Shown here: positions 44,718 to 53,458 of the stretch, piece after piece
Position numbering within the stretch: the stretch's first letter is position 1
How the letters are laid out: every line of letters starts with the position of its first letter
Source of the DNA: Desulfovibrio sp. Marseille-P6017
Lineage (GTDB): Bacteria > Bacillota_A > Clostridia > Peptostreptococcales > Peptostreptococcaceae
NCBI GenBank assembly: GCA_900604495.1
Contig: UWOR01000008.1
Location: forward strand, 62,001-126,000
Direction of reading: 5' to 3'
Length of the DNA stretch: 64,000 nt
Made by a program: the position numbers and the translations under genes
Notes under the pieces: generated by a model
The model's database searches: none
Seen by the model: the letters and a program-made list of their open reading frames with translations, nothing else
Told to the model about the DNA's origin: nothing

Positions 44718-45224
44718 TTACATATTAATTCTTATCGTAGCAAATAAACATATACAAGCTAATCCAATAACAACTAAGCTACCTGAAATAGTCATTAGAA
44801 ATTTATCTTTTAACTTTTCTTTAAAGCTCTCCTTAATAGTCACATTGTATGTTTTAAGGGTTTTATATAAAATAACTCCAAATAAAATTACATATAACAC
44901 ATTCTGTAATAATATCTCTGCAACTATAAACATAACTATATTTGTAATTGCATACGATGTATCACTTGACTCAATCTTCTTTTGTATAAATATTAATAAG
45001 TATGCTATAAATGGATTTATCATAGATACTAAAAATAGTATTGTAAGCTTAGGATTTTGTTGTATCGCTTGTTGCATAGCAACTCCCATTCTCGCAGATT
45101 CCATAGATAAATACATTAATGCCATAAATGGTGTTAGTGTAAGTAATATCTTTGCTATGTTATAATACTTACTCAATGAATTTATTTTATTATTTTTACT
45201 AGTTATTGCATTAACTTGACTCAT
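44718..45224 (-). CDS. Unrecognised four-helix membrane protein in the alpha-glucoside operon
   Basis: I do not recognise this 168-residue protein. It has about four hydrophobic segments (ILLTLTPFMALMYLSM, LTILFLVSMINPFIAYLLIF, ITNIVMFIVAEILLQNVLYV, ISGSLVVIGLACICLFATI) and two basic loops. It begins 28 bp after the EIICB gene with a good ribosome site (GTAGGAG) and ends at a strong terminator, so it is cotranscribed with the permease. Possibly an accessory of the PTS permease; no function can be assigned. Confidence 0.75.
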   Translation of the reverse strand: MSQVNAITSKNNKINSLSKYYNIAKILLTLTPFMALMYLSMESARMGVAMQQAIQQNPKLTILFLVSMINPFIAYLLIFIQKKIESSDTSYAITNIVMFIVAEILLQNVLYVILFGVILYKTLKTYNVTIKESFKEKLKDKFLMTISGSLVVIGLACICLFATIRINM

Positions 45225-45252
45225 TGTATCTCCTACTTTCTAAATTAACCTA

Positions 45253-46833
45253 TTAGTTTGTAACTTTATTGTTTGCTAATAAATTCTCAAAATCATCTCT
45301 CACTTTTGCTACCTTAAGTCCTACTATAACTTGATAAGACTTACCATTTGCCGAACATCCATGAGTTCCTATTGATTTAAAATATACATCATCCTTACAT
45401 AATTTTTCATCTTTTACATTAACTCTTAGGCGAGTAGCACAGTTTGTTACATCAACAATATTTTCTGCTCCCCCTAAACCTTCTAATATGCCTTTTACAA
45501 GAGCTAACTTTTCATCAACTACACCACCATTTTGTCTTTCTCTATATTCAGCTTTAGTATGGAATGTAACTTCTTCATCATCTTCTCTACCTGGTGTTTT
45601 AACATCAAATTTTTCTATTAAGAATTTAAATACTACAAACCATATTCCTGTAAATACTAAACCTATACCTAGCATTAATAAGTATTGCTTCCAGTGTGCA
45701 CTCATTAATGGTATCCAGTTTAAAGATGCCATTTCTATTACTCCTCCAGAGTGTATACCTACGATTCCAGCAAGATACATAACTGTTGAAAGAGTTGCCG
45801 CAAGGAAAGCATGAACTATGAATAACCATGGTGCTATAAATAAGAATGTAAATTCTATTGGCTCTGTAACTCCGCAGAATATAGCAGTTAAAGTTATCGG
45901 TACTAATAATCCAAGCGTTTTCTTTTTCTTTTCAGGTTTTGCAGTTACATAAAATGCTAATGCTGCACCTGCACATCCAAATATTTTTGAAAAACCAGTT
46001 GAAGTAAATCCAGCTTCAGGAACTAATGATTTTAAAGAAGCTGTTGATGATGCAAGTTCTGGCAATTTAGTAGCCCAGTAAGCATAAAGACCTCCTGGTA
46101 CTAATACATTGTCATAGAAAAATGGTGAGTATAAGATATGATGTAAACCAAATGGTATTAGTGCACGTTCTAAGAAGACAAATACCCAAACACCAAATGC
46201 TCCAGCTCCCTTAACAAATCCTTGGAATGCTAGCATTCCCATTTGTATTTTGGGCCATACAAGTGCTGCAATTAAAGCAACTGGAATAAGTACGAAGAAA
46301 CCTATCATAAAAACAAATGTTGATCCACTGAATGTTCCTAACCATTCAGGTAATTCTGTATCAAAGAAACGGTTATGTAAATAAATAACTATACCAGATA
46401 TAATTAATGCTCCTATCATACCCATATCTAATGTTTTGATATTAGCTATCATAGTAAGCCCACTAGTTCCTCCTACTTCTGCTGCAAAATCAACACCAAA
46501 CACATTTCCCCATTGAGAAAGTATAGTGCTTAAGAAGTAATGGAATGTTAAATAAAGTACAAGTGCTTCCATACAACATCTTGCATTTTGTTTCTTTGCC
46601 ATACCTATTGGAAGACCTACAACGAATAGTAGTGGTAATTGATTGAATACTGTCCATCCCCCTTGAAGTATTACATTCCAGCATTGATACCACATACTAG
46701 TTGGAGCTGCTAATGATCCCATGATTGCTTCTGTTGTAAATAAAGTACCTACCCCTATTACTATACCTGCAAAGGCAAATAATAATACAGGAGTAAACAT
46801 GGCTCCCCCAAATTTTTGAATTTTTTGCATCAT
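45253..46833 (-). CDS. Alpha-glucoside (maltose-type) PTS EIICB
   Basis: A 526-residue permease in C-B order: EIIC (about 1-420) starts MQKIQKFGGAMFTPVLLFAFAGI and contains TAIFCGVTEPIEFTFLFIAP; EIIB (about 445-520) has its phospho-Cys in IVDVTNCATRLRVNVKD. The layout matches MalB/GlvC/AglA permeases for maltose and other alpha-glucosides. EIIA comes from the separate gene at 42638. The ATG ATG at 46833 follows AAGGGA. Its promoter carries the same two-part element as GH4. Confidence 0.95.
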   Translation of the reverse strand: MMQKIQKFGGAMFTPVLLFAFAGIVIGVGTLFTTEAIMGSLAAPTSMWYQCWNVILQGGWTVFNQLPLLFVVGLPIGMAKKQNARCCMEALVLYLTFHYFLSTILSQWGNVFGVDFAAEVGGTSGLTMIANIKTLDMGMIGALIISGIVIYLHNRFFDTELPEWLGTFSGSTFVFMIGFFVLIPVALIAALVWPKIQMGMLAFQGFVKGAGAFGVWVFVFLERALIPFGLHHILYSPFFYDNVLVPGGLYAYWATKLPELASSTASLKSLVPEAGFTSTGFSKIFGCAGAALAFYVTAKPEKKKKTLGLLVPITLTAIFCGVTEPIEFTFLFIAPWLFIVHAFLAATLSTVMYLAGIVGIHSGGVIEMASLNWIPLMSAHWKQYLLMLGIGLVFTGIWFVVFKFLIEKFDVKTPGREDDEEVTFHTKAEYRERQNGGVVDEKLALVKGILEGLGGAENIVDVTNCATRLRVNVKDEKLCKDDVYFKSIGTHGCSANGKSYQVIVGLKVAKVRDDFENLLANNKVTN

Positions 46834-46892
46834 ACGCTATCCCTTCCCTTCTGTATATATTTTATACTTAATTTATTTGTTTTTCTATTAAA

Positions 46893-46931
46893 ATATTATC
46901 AAACAAGATTTCTATCAGCAATACGTTTTCC
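46893..46931 (-). promoter_or_regulatory. EIICB promoter with element GGAAAACGTATTG at the -35
   Basis: Minus strand TTGCTG (46921-46916), 17-bp spacer, TAATAT (46898-46893). GGAAAACGTATTG lies at 46931-46919, overlapping the -35 as at the GH4 promoter. Confidence 0.75.
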
Positions 46932-46966
46932 CAACTAAGGGCATTCGTATTAACTTATTTGAAATT

Positions 46967-46990
46967 TAACATTTTCTGTGATTTTTCACA
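46967..46990. promoter_or_regulatory. Distal regulatory palindrome of the EIICB promoter
   Basis: TGTGA-TTTT-TCACA with flank TAACATTTTC, one base different in the spacer from the GH4 copy. The distance to the proximal element is 48 bp, identical in both. It partly overlaps the terminator of the next operon. Confidence 0.72.
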
Positions 46991-47031
46991 AATAAAAATA
47001 CACCCATTTAAATGAGTGTATTTTTATTTGT
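46988..47031 (-). terminator. Terminator overlapping the end of the 47008 gene
   Basis: ACAAATAAAAATACAC pairs with its complement 47016-47031 over a loop that itself contains CATTTAAATG. The coding end lies inside the stem. Confidence 0.78.
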
Positions 47032-47454
47032 TTTATATATTAAAACTTCAATTCCAGTTTTGATAATTTGAATAAATACAGTTACTTCTAACATGAAACC
47101 TATATAATAATAAGCTCTTAATGTTTCAGTAGAATTTATTAGTGTAAACCCTGCATAAATAGCGAAAAGTATAACCATAAAAATATTCATACTTAATGCA
47201 TATTTACTCATTTGTAACTTTCTTTTAATATATAATGCTAAAATCAATACTACTAATATAGCAAATATAGCGATAGTAATATATTGTAATTTCATTATTG
47301 GATATTTATTTTCTAGTAAATTATTTTTATATACTATATATCTTAGCATCCCCATTTTTTTATGAGTAAAATAATTCACTAAGTAAGCACCTACTAATAA
47401 CAAAATTTGTAAGACTGTAGCTATTATATTAAATATCTTATTTGATTTTTTCAT
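47008..47454 (-). CDS. Unrecognised four-helix membrane protein after the rhodanese gene
   Basis: A 148-residue protein that I do not recognise, with about four hydrophobic segments (FNIIATVLQILLLVGAYLV, ITIAIFAILVVLILALYI, LSMNIFMVILFAIYAGF, YIGFMLEVTVFIQIIKTGI). It begins only two bases after the rhodanese stop without a clear ribosome site, implying translational coupling. Its last codons form part of a terminator stem. Function unknown; perhaps linked to export or anchoring of the sulfur-handling lipoprotein. Confidence 0.72.
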   Translation of the reverse strand: MKKSNKIFNIIATVLQILLLVGAYLVNYFTHKKMGMLRYIVYKNNLLENKYPIMKLQYITIAIFAILVVLILALYIKRKLQMSKYALSMNIFMVILFAIYAGFTLINSTETLRAYYYIGFMLEVTVFIQIIKTGIEVLIYKTNKNTLI

Positions 47455-47456
47455 TT

Positions 47457-48512
47457 TTATTTTGCTGCCTTATCTGTTGATAATTCACCTACTGTTGTAT
47501 AAACAACACTATCACTACTTGGATCTCCTACTTGTACTGGAAGGTCATCATTCATTTGCCACTGATACCATCCACCATCGTAAACAGTCATATCTCTTAA
47601 TCCTGCATCATAACATATTAACCAAGGAACTGTAGCTCTCCATCCAGTTCCACAATAGAATGAAAGTTCATTATCTAAATTAAAATCACAATCTGACCAT
47701 AATTCCTTCATTTGATCGAACGTTATATATGTGCCATCTTCATTAGTATAATCCTCCATAGTATATGCAGTACTTCCACCACGTCCCCATACAGCACCTT
47801 TAGGTTCTCCTGCTCTATCTATGTAGTTATATCCACTTGTTTCTCCTATAAACTCTGCTTCACTTCTTATACTTACTAAACGGAAGTTAGAGTCATTATT
47901 TAACTTATCTTGAGCATCTTCTATAGACATCCAGTATTCAGGATGTGCAGGAACAGTTGTCCCAAAATCGGTTGCAGCTACTGCTTTTTCTATAGTCGTA
48001 TCTGTTTCATAACCAGCTTCTGTCCATGCATTTAGCCCTCCATTAAGAACCTTTACATTTTCAACACCTGCCCAAAGATATGCATAAGCAACCCTTGCTG
48101 TTCCCGAAACATCAGCTCCATATAGTATAACTGTCTTATCTTTTGTTATTCCTAAATCTAACATTCCTTGTTCAACTACTTTAGCATCAGATAAATTCCA
48201 ATATGGCTCACATTCCACACTCGCTATATCAACATGAATTGCTCCAGGTATATGTCCTTTTGTATAATCTGTGCTATCTTTGTATGTCCCCCATGAAGCT
48301 TCTAAGATGACATAGTTATCTGACTCCGGCTGGTTTCCATCAATTACACTTTGTACCCATTCTGGAGTTACAAATACTTTTTCTTTATCTACTTGTTCTG
48401 ATTGAACGTTTGATTCTTTTTTCGATGACTCTGTTTTATTAGCACTGCATCCTACTAATACTGTCGATAGCATTGTAGTACAAAGTACTAAACTCAATAA
48501 TTTCTTTTTCAT
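47457..48512 (-). CDS. Surface lipoprotein with two rhodanese domains (thiosulfate sulfurtransferase-like)
   Basis: A 351-residue protein with lipobox LSTVLVGCSANK (Cys about residue 22). Two rhodanese domains follow: the first (about 50-185) has LYGADVSGTARVAYAYLW, lacking the active Cys, and the second (about 195-335) has the active loop FYCGTGWRATVPW. This inactive-plus-active pairing is normal for two-domain sulfurtransferases. It would transfer sulfur outside the membrane. The ATG 48512 follows GAGGTG; its promoter overlaps a 21-bp tandem repeat. Confidence 0.92.
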   Translation of the reverse strand: MKKKLLSLVLCTTMLSTVLVGCSANKTESSKKESNVQSEQVDKEKVFVTPEWVQSVIDGNQPESDNYVILEASWGTYKDSTDYTKGHIPGAIHVDIASVECEPYWNLSDAKVVEQGMLDLGITKDKTVILYGADVSGTARVAYAYLWAGVENVKVLNGGLNAWTEAGYETDTTIEKAVAATDFGTTVPAHPEYWMSIEDAQDKLNNDSNFRLVSIRSEAEFIGETSGYNYIDRAGEPKGAVWGRGGSTAYTMEDYTNEDGTYITFDQMKELWSDCDFNLDNELSFYCGTGWRATVPWLICYDAGLRDMTVYDGGWYQWQMNDDLPVQVGDPSSDSVVYTTVGELSTDKAAK

Positions 48513-48553
48513 AATTTCACCTCTTATTTTTCTAAATTAGTATTTTACTACAC

Positions 48554-48617
48554 TTTTTATCTACATTCAAATAGTTTTTATCTACATTCAAATAGTTTTT
48601 ATCTATAATATAAACCT
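48554..48617. repeat. 21-bp tandem repeat in the rhodanese promoter
   Basis: TTTTATCTACATTCAAATAG recurs at 21-bp period for nearly three units. On the minus strand the promoter-proximal unit supplies TTGAAT as -35, 17 bp before TAAAAT, so each unit carries a spare -35. Confidence 0.8.
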
Positions 48618-48726
48618 TGCTTATTTGACTTATCTATATATAACAATTATATCTGATTTGCTATATTTTCTCATACTTTCTGACTTTTAATACATACAAG
48701 CTAACATTCTAAATATAATATAAAAT

Positions 48727-48763
48727 AAAAGACATGCTAAGTTCCAATTAGCACGTCTTTTCT
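48727..48763. terminator. Terminator of the MoxR-VWA operon
   Basis: AAAAGAC-TGCTAA-type stem with one mismatch (AAAAGACATGCTAA and TTAGCACGTCTTTT), eight-base loop. The rest of 48618-48774 is AT-rich with no other signal. Confidence 0.78.
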
Positions 48764-48774
48764 CTAAGCAATAT

Positions 48775-50184
48775 TTATAAAATTGGAGCTTGGTTATTCA
48801 TTGAATATCCATCACTTCTAACATCATTCATATCAAATATATCATCTTTTACTTCAACCTTACTTAATTTCTTAACTATCCCATAAGGCTGAGCTAAAGA
48901 AAGTTTATCTCCTCTGCCTGAAATAACCCATAATATCTTGTATCCTCTTGGTATAACTTCTAATCTAGTTTCTCCTTTTCCATCAGTGAAATATACTAAT
49001 AAATTAATCTTATTCCTATTAGCATAATCAAAAACTGGACTAAATTTAGTTCCACCTCTTATACTAGGTCTATCTTTTATGTCTTTAATATTCTTAACCT
49101 TATAAGTCCGCCTTATTTCATTATCACATTCTATAATAGTTATCTCATGATTGTAGTTTTTTACTATATTAAGTACTTCTTTTATAGCTTGCTTAAATTC
49201 TTCATCGCTAATACTTCCGCTAGTATCAATTGCTACTGCAACTTCGGCTTTATGACTTCTAAGCTGGCCTCTTAAATCTAATCTACTTGGTTGCCTTCTA
49301 TTCCTTCTTGTTATAGTTTTCTTCTTATTACTTTCAACAGTTCCCATTAATTTTTTTAAGTATAAATTCCAAGGAAGCTCTCCTTTACTGCTTTTTAATG
49401 ATGATATCATATCACTAATATATGATGGAACCGTACTTTTTAAAGAATTATCTATAAATTTTTCTGTAAATTCCCTAACAGTTTTAGAATCTATTTCATC
49501 AGATTCTTCCCATATATCGTGAGTGTTCTCCGGTCTAAATTCACTCTCTACATTATCATTTAAATCGGCATCATTTTCTTCTCCATCTTTATCAGATTCT
49601 TGTAAATCTAACTCAATTTGAATCTTTTCTACATAATACTCAAAAGTTTCATATGGCTCTAAGTTCATAGAATAATGTGTATTTACCCACTCTAATGTAG
49701 TAGCATATGGCGGCAAATAGTCTAAATATTTATTTACTATTATATCCATCGCCATATTGATTGCCAATGTTGAGCATCTACCTTTTAGTTCTTTTGCTCT
49801 TATTAAATGTAATGATAGTACATGAAGAATTTCATGTTTAATAGTACTTTCCATCTGTCTCATGTTAAGATTCAGAAATATTAACGGATTAAAGTATATT
49901 ACATATTTAGCTCCCTTGAAGTTAACTGCACTTGGACTACTTATATCGAACTTTATATCTCTACCCATTTGAAATAAGAAGTAGCCATAAAAGTTATCTT
50001 TATCTTCCATAAGACTTAAACTCACTTTATCTACAATAGTAAAGAATTCCTCTTTAAAATCTTTAGGTATGTCTATTTCAAAATTTACATTTCCTGAGTT
50101 TAACTTTAATTCAGTTGCTTTATTAACTATTTCAATAGCTTTATCATAAAGACTTCTTGTTTGTTTTTCAAAATAACTTTCCAT
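48775..50184 (-). CDS. VWA-like protein with putative metallopeptidase domain (DUF2201 type)
   Basis: A 469-residue cytoplasmic protein. The N-terminal part has STIKHEILHVLSLHLIRAKE, an HExxH-like zinc site (HEILH), and the C-terminal part a von Willebrand A-like fold with the MIDAS motif VAVAIDTSGSISDEEF and a late LVYFTDGKGETRL. An acidic linker (about 205-250) joins them. It lies eight bases after a MoxR ATPase; such pairs act as metal-linked chaperones or in assembly of enzyme complexes. The target here is not evident. Confidence 0.88.
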   Translation of the reverse strand: MESYFEKQTRSLYDKAIEIVNKATELKLNSGNVNFEIDIPKDFKEEFFTIVDKVSLSLMEDKDNFYGYFLFQMGRDIKFDISSPSAVNFKGAKYVIYFNPLIFLNLNMRQMESTIKHEILHVLSLHLIRAKELKGRCSTLAINMAMDIIVNKYLDYLPPYATTLEWVNTHYSMNLEPYETFEYYVEKIQIELDLQESDKDGEENDADLNDNVESEFRPENTHDIWEESDEIDSKTVREFTEKFIDNSLKSTVPSYISDMISSLKSSKGELPWNLYLKKLMGTVESNKKKTITRRNRRQPSRLDLRGQLRSHKAEVAVAIDTSGSISDEEFKQAIKEVLNIVKNYNHEITIIECDNEIRRTYKVKNIKDIKDRPSIRGGTKFSPVFDYANRNKINLLVYFTDGKGETRLEVIPRGYKILWVISGRGDKLSLAQPYGIVKKLSKVEVKDDIFDMNDVRSDGYSMNNQAPIL

Positions 50185-50191
50185 GATAATA

Positions 50192-51295
50192 TTAACCTCT
50201 TATTAAGCTGTAAGCATTAAAATACAAGTCTACAAATTCTTCATTTTCTATAACTATTTTATAAATTTTTTCATAACTATTTTTTAAATCTTTCATTATA
50301 CCTACCATTAAATCAACTGGATATATTTTTATAAATTCTACAAATCTATTTATATCATTATTACTATAGTTTTCATTTTCTATATTTGATTCTAATATTT
50401 TTAATATATTTACCGCAGTTAAATAAAGTCTTGTATGACTTTCTAATTTTATTTTTTCTATTATAGATTCTTCAAGAATTTCTCCAGAAAATACATCTTC
50501 ATAAGATATAAGTGGTAAACAGTCTGATTCTATAAAACTTATAAATTCTTCTGCTATAATCTTACCTACATTTCCCTTTATAACATTTAAAAATACTGCT
50601 CTAGATATTATTTCTTTATTTTCTTTGTACATTTTGTAAGTTTTAGAAACTCTTTCATAACTTCTTGGTGTAGCTCGTACATCATCTTCATTTATTTTAT
50701 GAAGATACTCTGGGAATGTAGAAATAAACTCTATAACTTTTTGTTCTATTCCTGCATCTATTGCCCAGCTTAGCCATTGTGAATGATCTGGTTCCATGTT
50801 AAGCCATACAAATCTATTTTCTTGTGCCGCATCCATATCAACTACTTGATAATCAAAATCTGAACCATATTTACTTGATGGATTCATTGCAGCTAGTATT
50901 TTTACATCATCATGTAACTTGTATCCATTTATTTCTCTGTTTAAAATTAGATTCATAAGTTCTTGTTGTACAGTATGCTCACAACGATTTATTTCATCTA
51001 TAAATAAAAGTACACTTTTACCCTTTAATATCTCTTTATCTATCTCTCTTAACTTATGATGAACTGCATATATAGTAGTTTTTTTATTGTCTCCATAACT
51101 TTCTACAGTTGGTAGCCCCCCTATTTCACCTTCTTTAAGTAAGTTTCCATCAACTACAACTAAGCTCCAATTATTTTCTTTAGCGAGTCTTTTTGCTAGA
51201 GCTGTTTTTCCGATTCCACTTTCTCCAACTACTAAAGGTACTTCTCCAGTAGATAATACTAAGTCAACGCTTCTTAATGTGTCTATAAAATTCAT
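50192..51295 (-). CDS. MoxR-type AAA+ ATPase
   Basis: A 367-residue ATPase with Walker A VGESGIGKTALAKRLAK, Walker B SVLLFIDEINRCEH, sensor 1 KILAAMNPSS and the arginine-finger region RFVWLNMEPDHSQW. It is the motor partner of the VWA protein encoded next, the usual MoxR-VWA arrangement. The ATG 51295 follows AGGAG. Confidence 0.92.
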   Translation of the reverse strand: MNFIDTLRSVDLVLSTGEVPLVVGESGIGKTALAKRLAKENNWSLVVVDGNLLKEGEIGGLPTVESYGDNKKTTIYAVHHKLREIDKEILKGKSVLLFIDEINRCEHTVQQELMNLILNREINGYKLHDDVKILAAMNPSSKYGSDFDYQVVDMDAAQENRFVWLNMEPDHSQWLSWAIDAGIEQKVIEFISTFPEYLHKINEDDVRATPRSYERVSKTYKMYKENKEIISRAVFLNVIKGNVGKIIAEEFISFIESDCLPLISYEDVFSGEILEESIIEKIKLESHTRLYLTAVNILKILESNIENENYSNNDINRFVEFIKIYPVDLMVGIMKDLKNSYEKIYKIVIENEEFVDLYFNAYSLIRG

Positions 51296-51308
51296 TTTAT
51301 CTTTTCTC

Positions 51309-52124
51309 CTATATCATCTTTAGTTTTTCATCTACAGCTATTTTTTTTGCTTTCTTACTTCCGTACTTATAAATAAACATTATTTTGTCCATTTGGATTT
51401 TATCACTATTTCTATCTATAGTACTACATTTTAAGAAATCTCTAACATACTTTTCTTCTACATCTTCTTTTGATAGTATTTCTATCAATATTTTTTCTAT
51501 ATCTTCTTTTGATATCTCACTTGGTATCCTATTTTCAATATATTTAATTATTAATATATTTACTCTTAAAAATTTTAATATCTTTTCCTTATCTAAATCA
51601 ACCATAAAACTAATTGCTGCCTCATTACTTTTTATAGCTACAATTTGCGCCTTAAGACTTGGTGATTTTATATATCTTAATGCATCATAGCTTATTTTTA
51701 CAGCTTCTTCCTGAACACTTTCATAAGGATTTTGTATATGCTTTATTGAATCATAATTTTTTCTTACTGCTAGCAACTGTAGTTCCTCACTTGGATTTTT
51801 TGCATACTGAATTGCCCAACCAGCTTTATCAATTGCTAATTTAATCACTTTATCTGTTGGTTTTTTTATATATTCTAATATACTCCATCCATCATTTATA
51901 GCTTTTATCATCATTTCTTCACTTGGATTATCTATAAATTTAATTGCTCTTGCATTATTTTCTATTGCTATAACCTTCATTTCCTCACTTGGATTTTGTA
52001 TATATCTTAATAGTAGACCATCTAATTTTATGGCTAATAATTTCATTTCTTCGCTTGGATTATTTATATTTTTTATAATAGAAGGATTCCTCTTTATCAT
52101 TTCAATAGCTCTTGATTCGTCCAT
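51309..52124 (-). CDS. Protein of seven 22-residue helical repeats (DUF4116-like)
   Basis: A 271-residue protein whose first two thirds consist of seven tandem repeats of exactly 22 residues (starts at about 22, 44, 66, 88, 110, 132 and 154), consensus NPSEEMxxxAIxxxxxxIxYIx. Such paired helices suggest a superhelical binding scaffold. The C-terminal third is helical and non-repeating. First gene of the operon with MoxR and VWA; it could be the adaptor that selects their substrate, which is inference. The ATG 52124 follows GGGGAGG. Confidence 0.82.
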   Translation of the reverse strand: MDESRAIEMIKRNPSIIKNINNPSEEMKLLAIKLDGLLLRYIQNPSEEMKVIAIENNARAIKFIDNPSEEMMIKAINDGWSILEYIKKPTDKVIKLAIDKAGWAIQYAKNPSEELQLLAVRKNYDSIKHIQNPYESVQEEAVKISYDALRYIKSPSLKAQIVAIKSNEAAISFMVDLDKEKILKFLRVNILIIKYIENRIPSEISKEDIEKILIEILSKEDVEEKYVRDFLKCSTIDRNSDKIQMDKIMFIYKYGSKKAKKIAVDEKLKMI

Positions 52125-52266
52125 AATATACCTCCCCTATCTATTATTCTATATTAAAGTTTATAATTATTAATATTATATTAATATACTTTTTTAATGA
52201 TTTTAAACAGAATAATTATTCCAAAATTATAAATTTATATAATTTAACTTTATACTTAATTCTAAT

Positions 52267-52299
52267 AAAAAAACGATGAAAAATTATTTCATCGTTTTT
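52267..52299. terminator. Terminator after the flippase-like gene
   Basis: AAAAACGATGAAA-AATTAT-type loop-TTTCATCGTTTTT, about 70 bp downstream of the gene at 52369 on the minus strand. The region 52125-52266 is the AT-rich promoter area of the repeat-protein operon. Confidence 0.85.
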
Positions 52300-52368
52300 A
52301 GCTTTATACTATTTTCTTATAAATCCAGACTATATACTTTTTTATCTTAGTAATTATAGTGATATGAT

Positions 52369-53412
52369 TTATTCATTTGTTAACTTTACCTTTATATTTT
52401 GTATTTTTAATATTATTAATAATATTCCACTTAAAAATAAAAATAAGTAAAAACTAATTCCACGACTAATTAACATAGCTTCACTTAATACTCTTATTGG
52501 GAAGAGTAATTTAAATAACATTAAAAATCCACTTTCACTTACTCCTACTGCTCCAGGAAGGGGAAGTGCACATACAGCTATAAATAAAACAGCTTGAACT
52601 CCTACAAAGGTAAATATTGAATATCCACTAAAACCAAAAGATCTATATACCCAGTATGGAATACTGTGAATTGCAAAGATTTGTATACATGTAGTCAAAA
52701 ATGTTTTTAAAATAATCGTTTTATTTCTAGTAATATATAAAGAACATTCTTCATATTCGTTAATTATAGAATATACCTTATCCCTTATTTTCTTTACCTT
52801 ATTATATCCTAGTGATTCAATTAATTTAATTACGAAATCAAAAACCTTTCTTATCGCAGAATATGAAAATATTGCTGATAATAAAAACAGCAGTGCTATA
52901 ATATTTAATATTAATCCTAAAACAAGAAGGTACTTAATTGAGCCAATACTTCTTAATAATAAAGACTGTTGTGTAAAAAATCCAATTAATGAAAACATTA
53001 TAGTAACTACCTGAAAAAATATTAGCTCAATTAAAAGTACTAACGTTGCATGTGAGATTTTTATATCATCTTTACACATTTGATAAGCTTGCATTGGCTG
53101 TCCACCAGATGCTGATGGTGTAATCGAGCTAAAAAAGAATCCATTTACTGAGTAATTTATACATCTAAATATACTTGGATTATATCCTAAAGCTATAAGA
53201 TTTCTTTTTGTATTACTTGCTTCACAAAAAATATATACACACATACATACTATTGCTGGAATTATATAAAAAATATTTATCTGTGAAATCGTCTTAATTA
53301 CTTTATTTATATCTAGGCTTTTAAAAATAAAATAAAATGTAATAGCTATTAATATTAAAAATAATCCTCCATTTTTTAATATTTTATAAAATAAATTTTT
53401 GTTATTTTTCAT
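52369..53412 (-). CDS. Flippase-like / LPG-synthase TM-domain protein (UPF0104)
   Basis: A 347-residue protein with about eight helices and the family motifs CEASNTKRNLIALGY, FFSSITPSASGGQPMQAYQM and ALPLPGAVGVSESGFLML. It equals the membrane half of MprF without the aminoacyl-transferase domain. Such proteins probably move lipids or lipid-linked compounds. It lies 46 bp after the EcsC gene, likely one operon. Confidence 0.88.
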   Translation of the reverse strand: MKNNKNLFYKILKNGGLFLILIAITFYFIFKSLDINKVIKTISQINIFYIIPAIVCMCVYIFCEASNTKRNLIALGYNPSIFRCINYSVNGFFFSSITPSASGGQPMQAYQMCKDDIKISHATLVLLIELIFFQVVTIMFSLIGFFTQQSLLLRSIGSIKYLLVLGLILNIIALLFLLSAIFSYSAIRKVFDFVIKLIESLGYNKVKKIRDKVYSIINEYEECSLYITRNKTIILKTFLTTCIQIFAIHSIPYWVYRSFGFSGYSIFTFVGVQAVLFIAVCALPLPGAVGVSESGFLMLFKLLFPIRVLSEAMLISRGISFYLFLFLSGILLIILKIQNIKVKLTNE

Positions 53413-53458
53413 ATTTTATTCTCCAAATAATTTTATATACAACATATAAAATCTTACA

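Noticed and set aside
44677..45165. Plus-strand open frame of 162 codons
   Set aside because: It lies antisense to the well-supported membrane gene at 44718-45224, has no good ribosome site and mirrors its AT-rich codons.
44574..46931. Cre sites at the GGAAAACGTATTG elements
   Set aside because: Two to four mismatches to the cre consensus, and both copies share a sequence and spacing that fit a dedicated regulator better.
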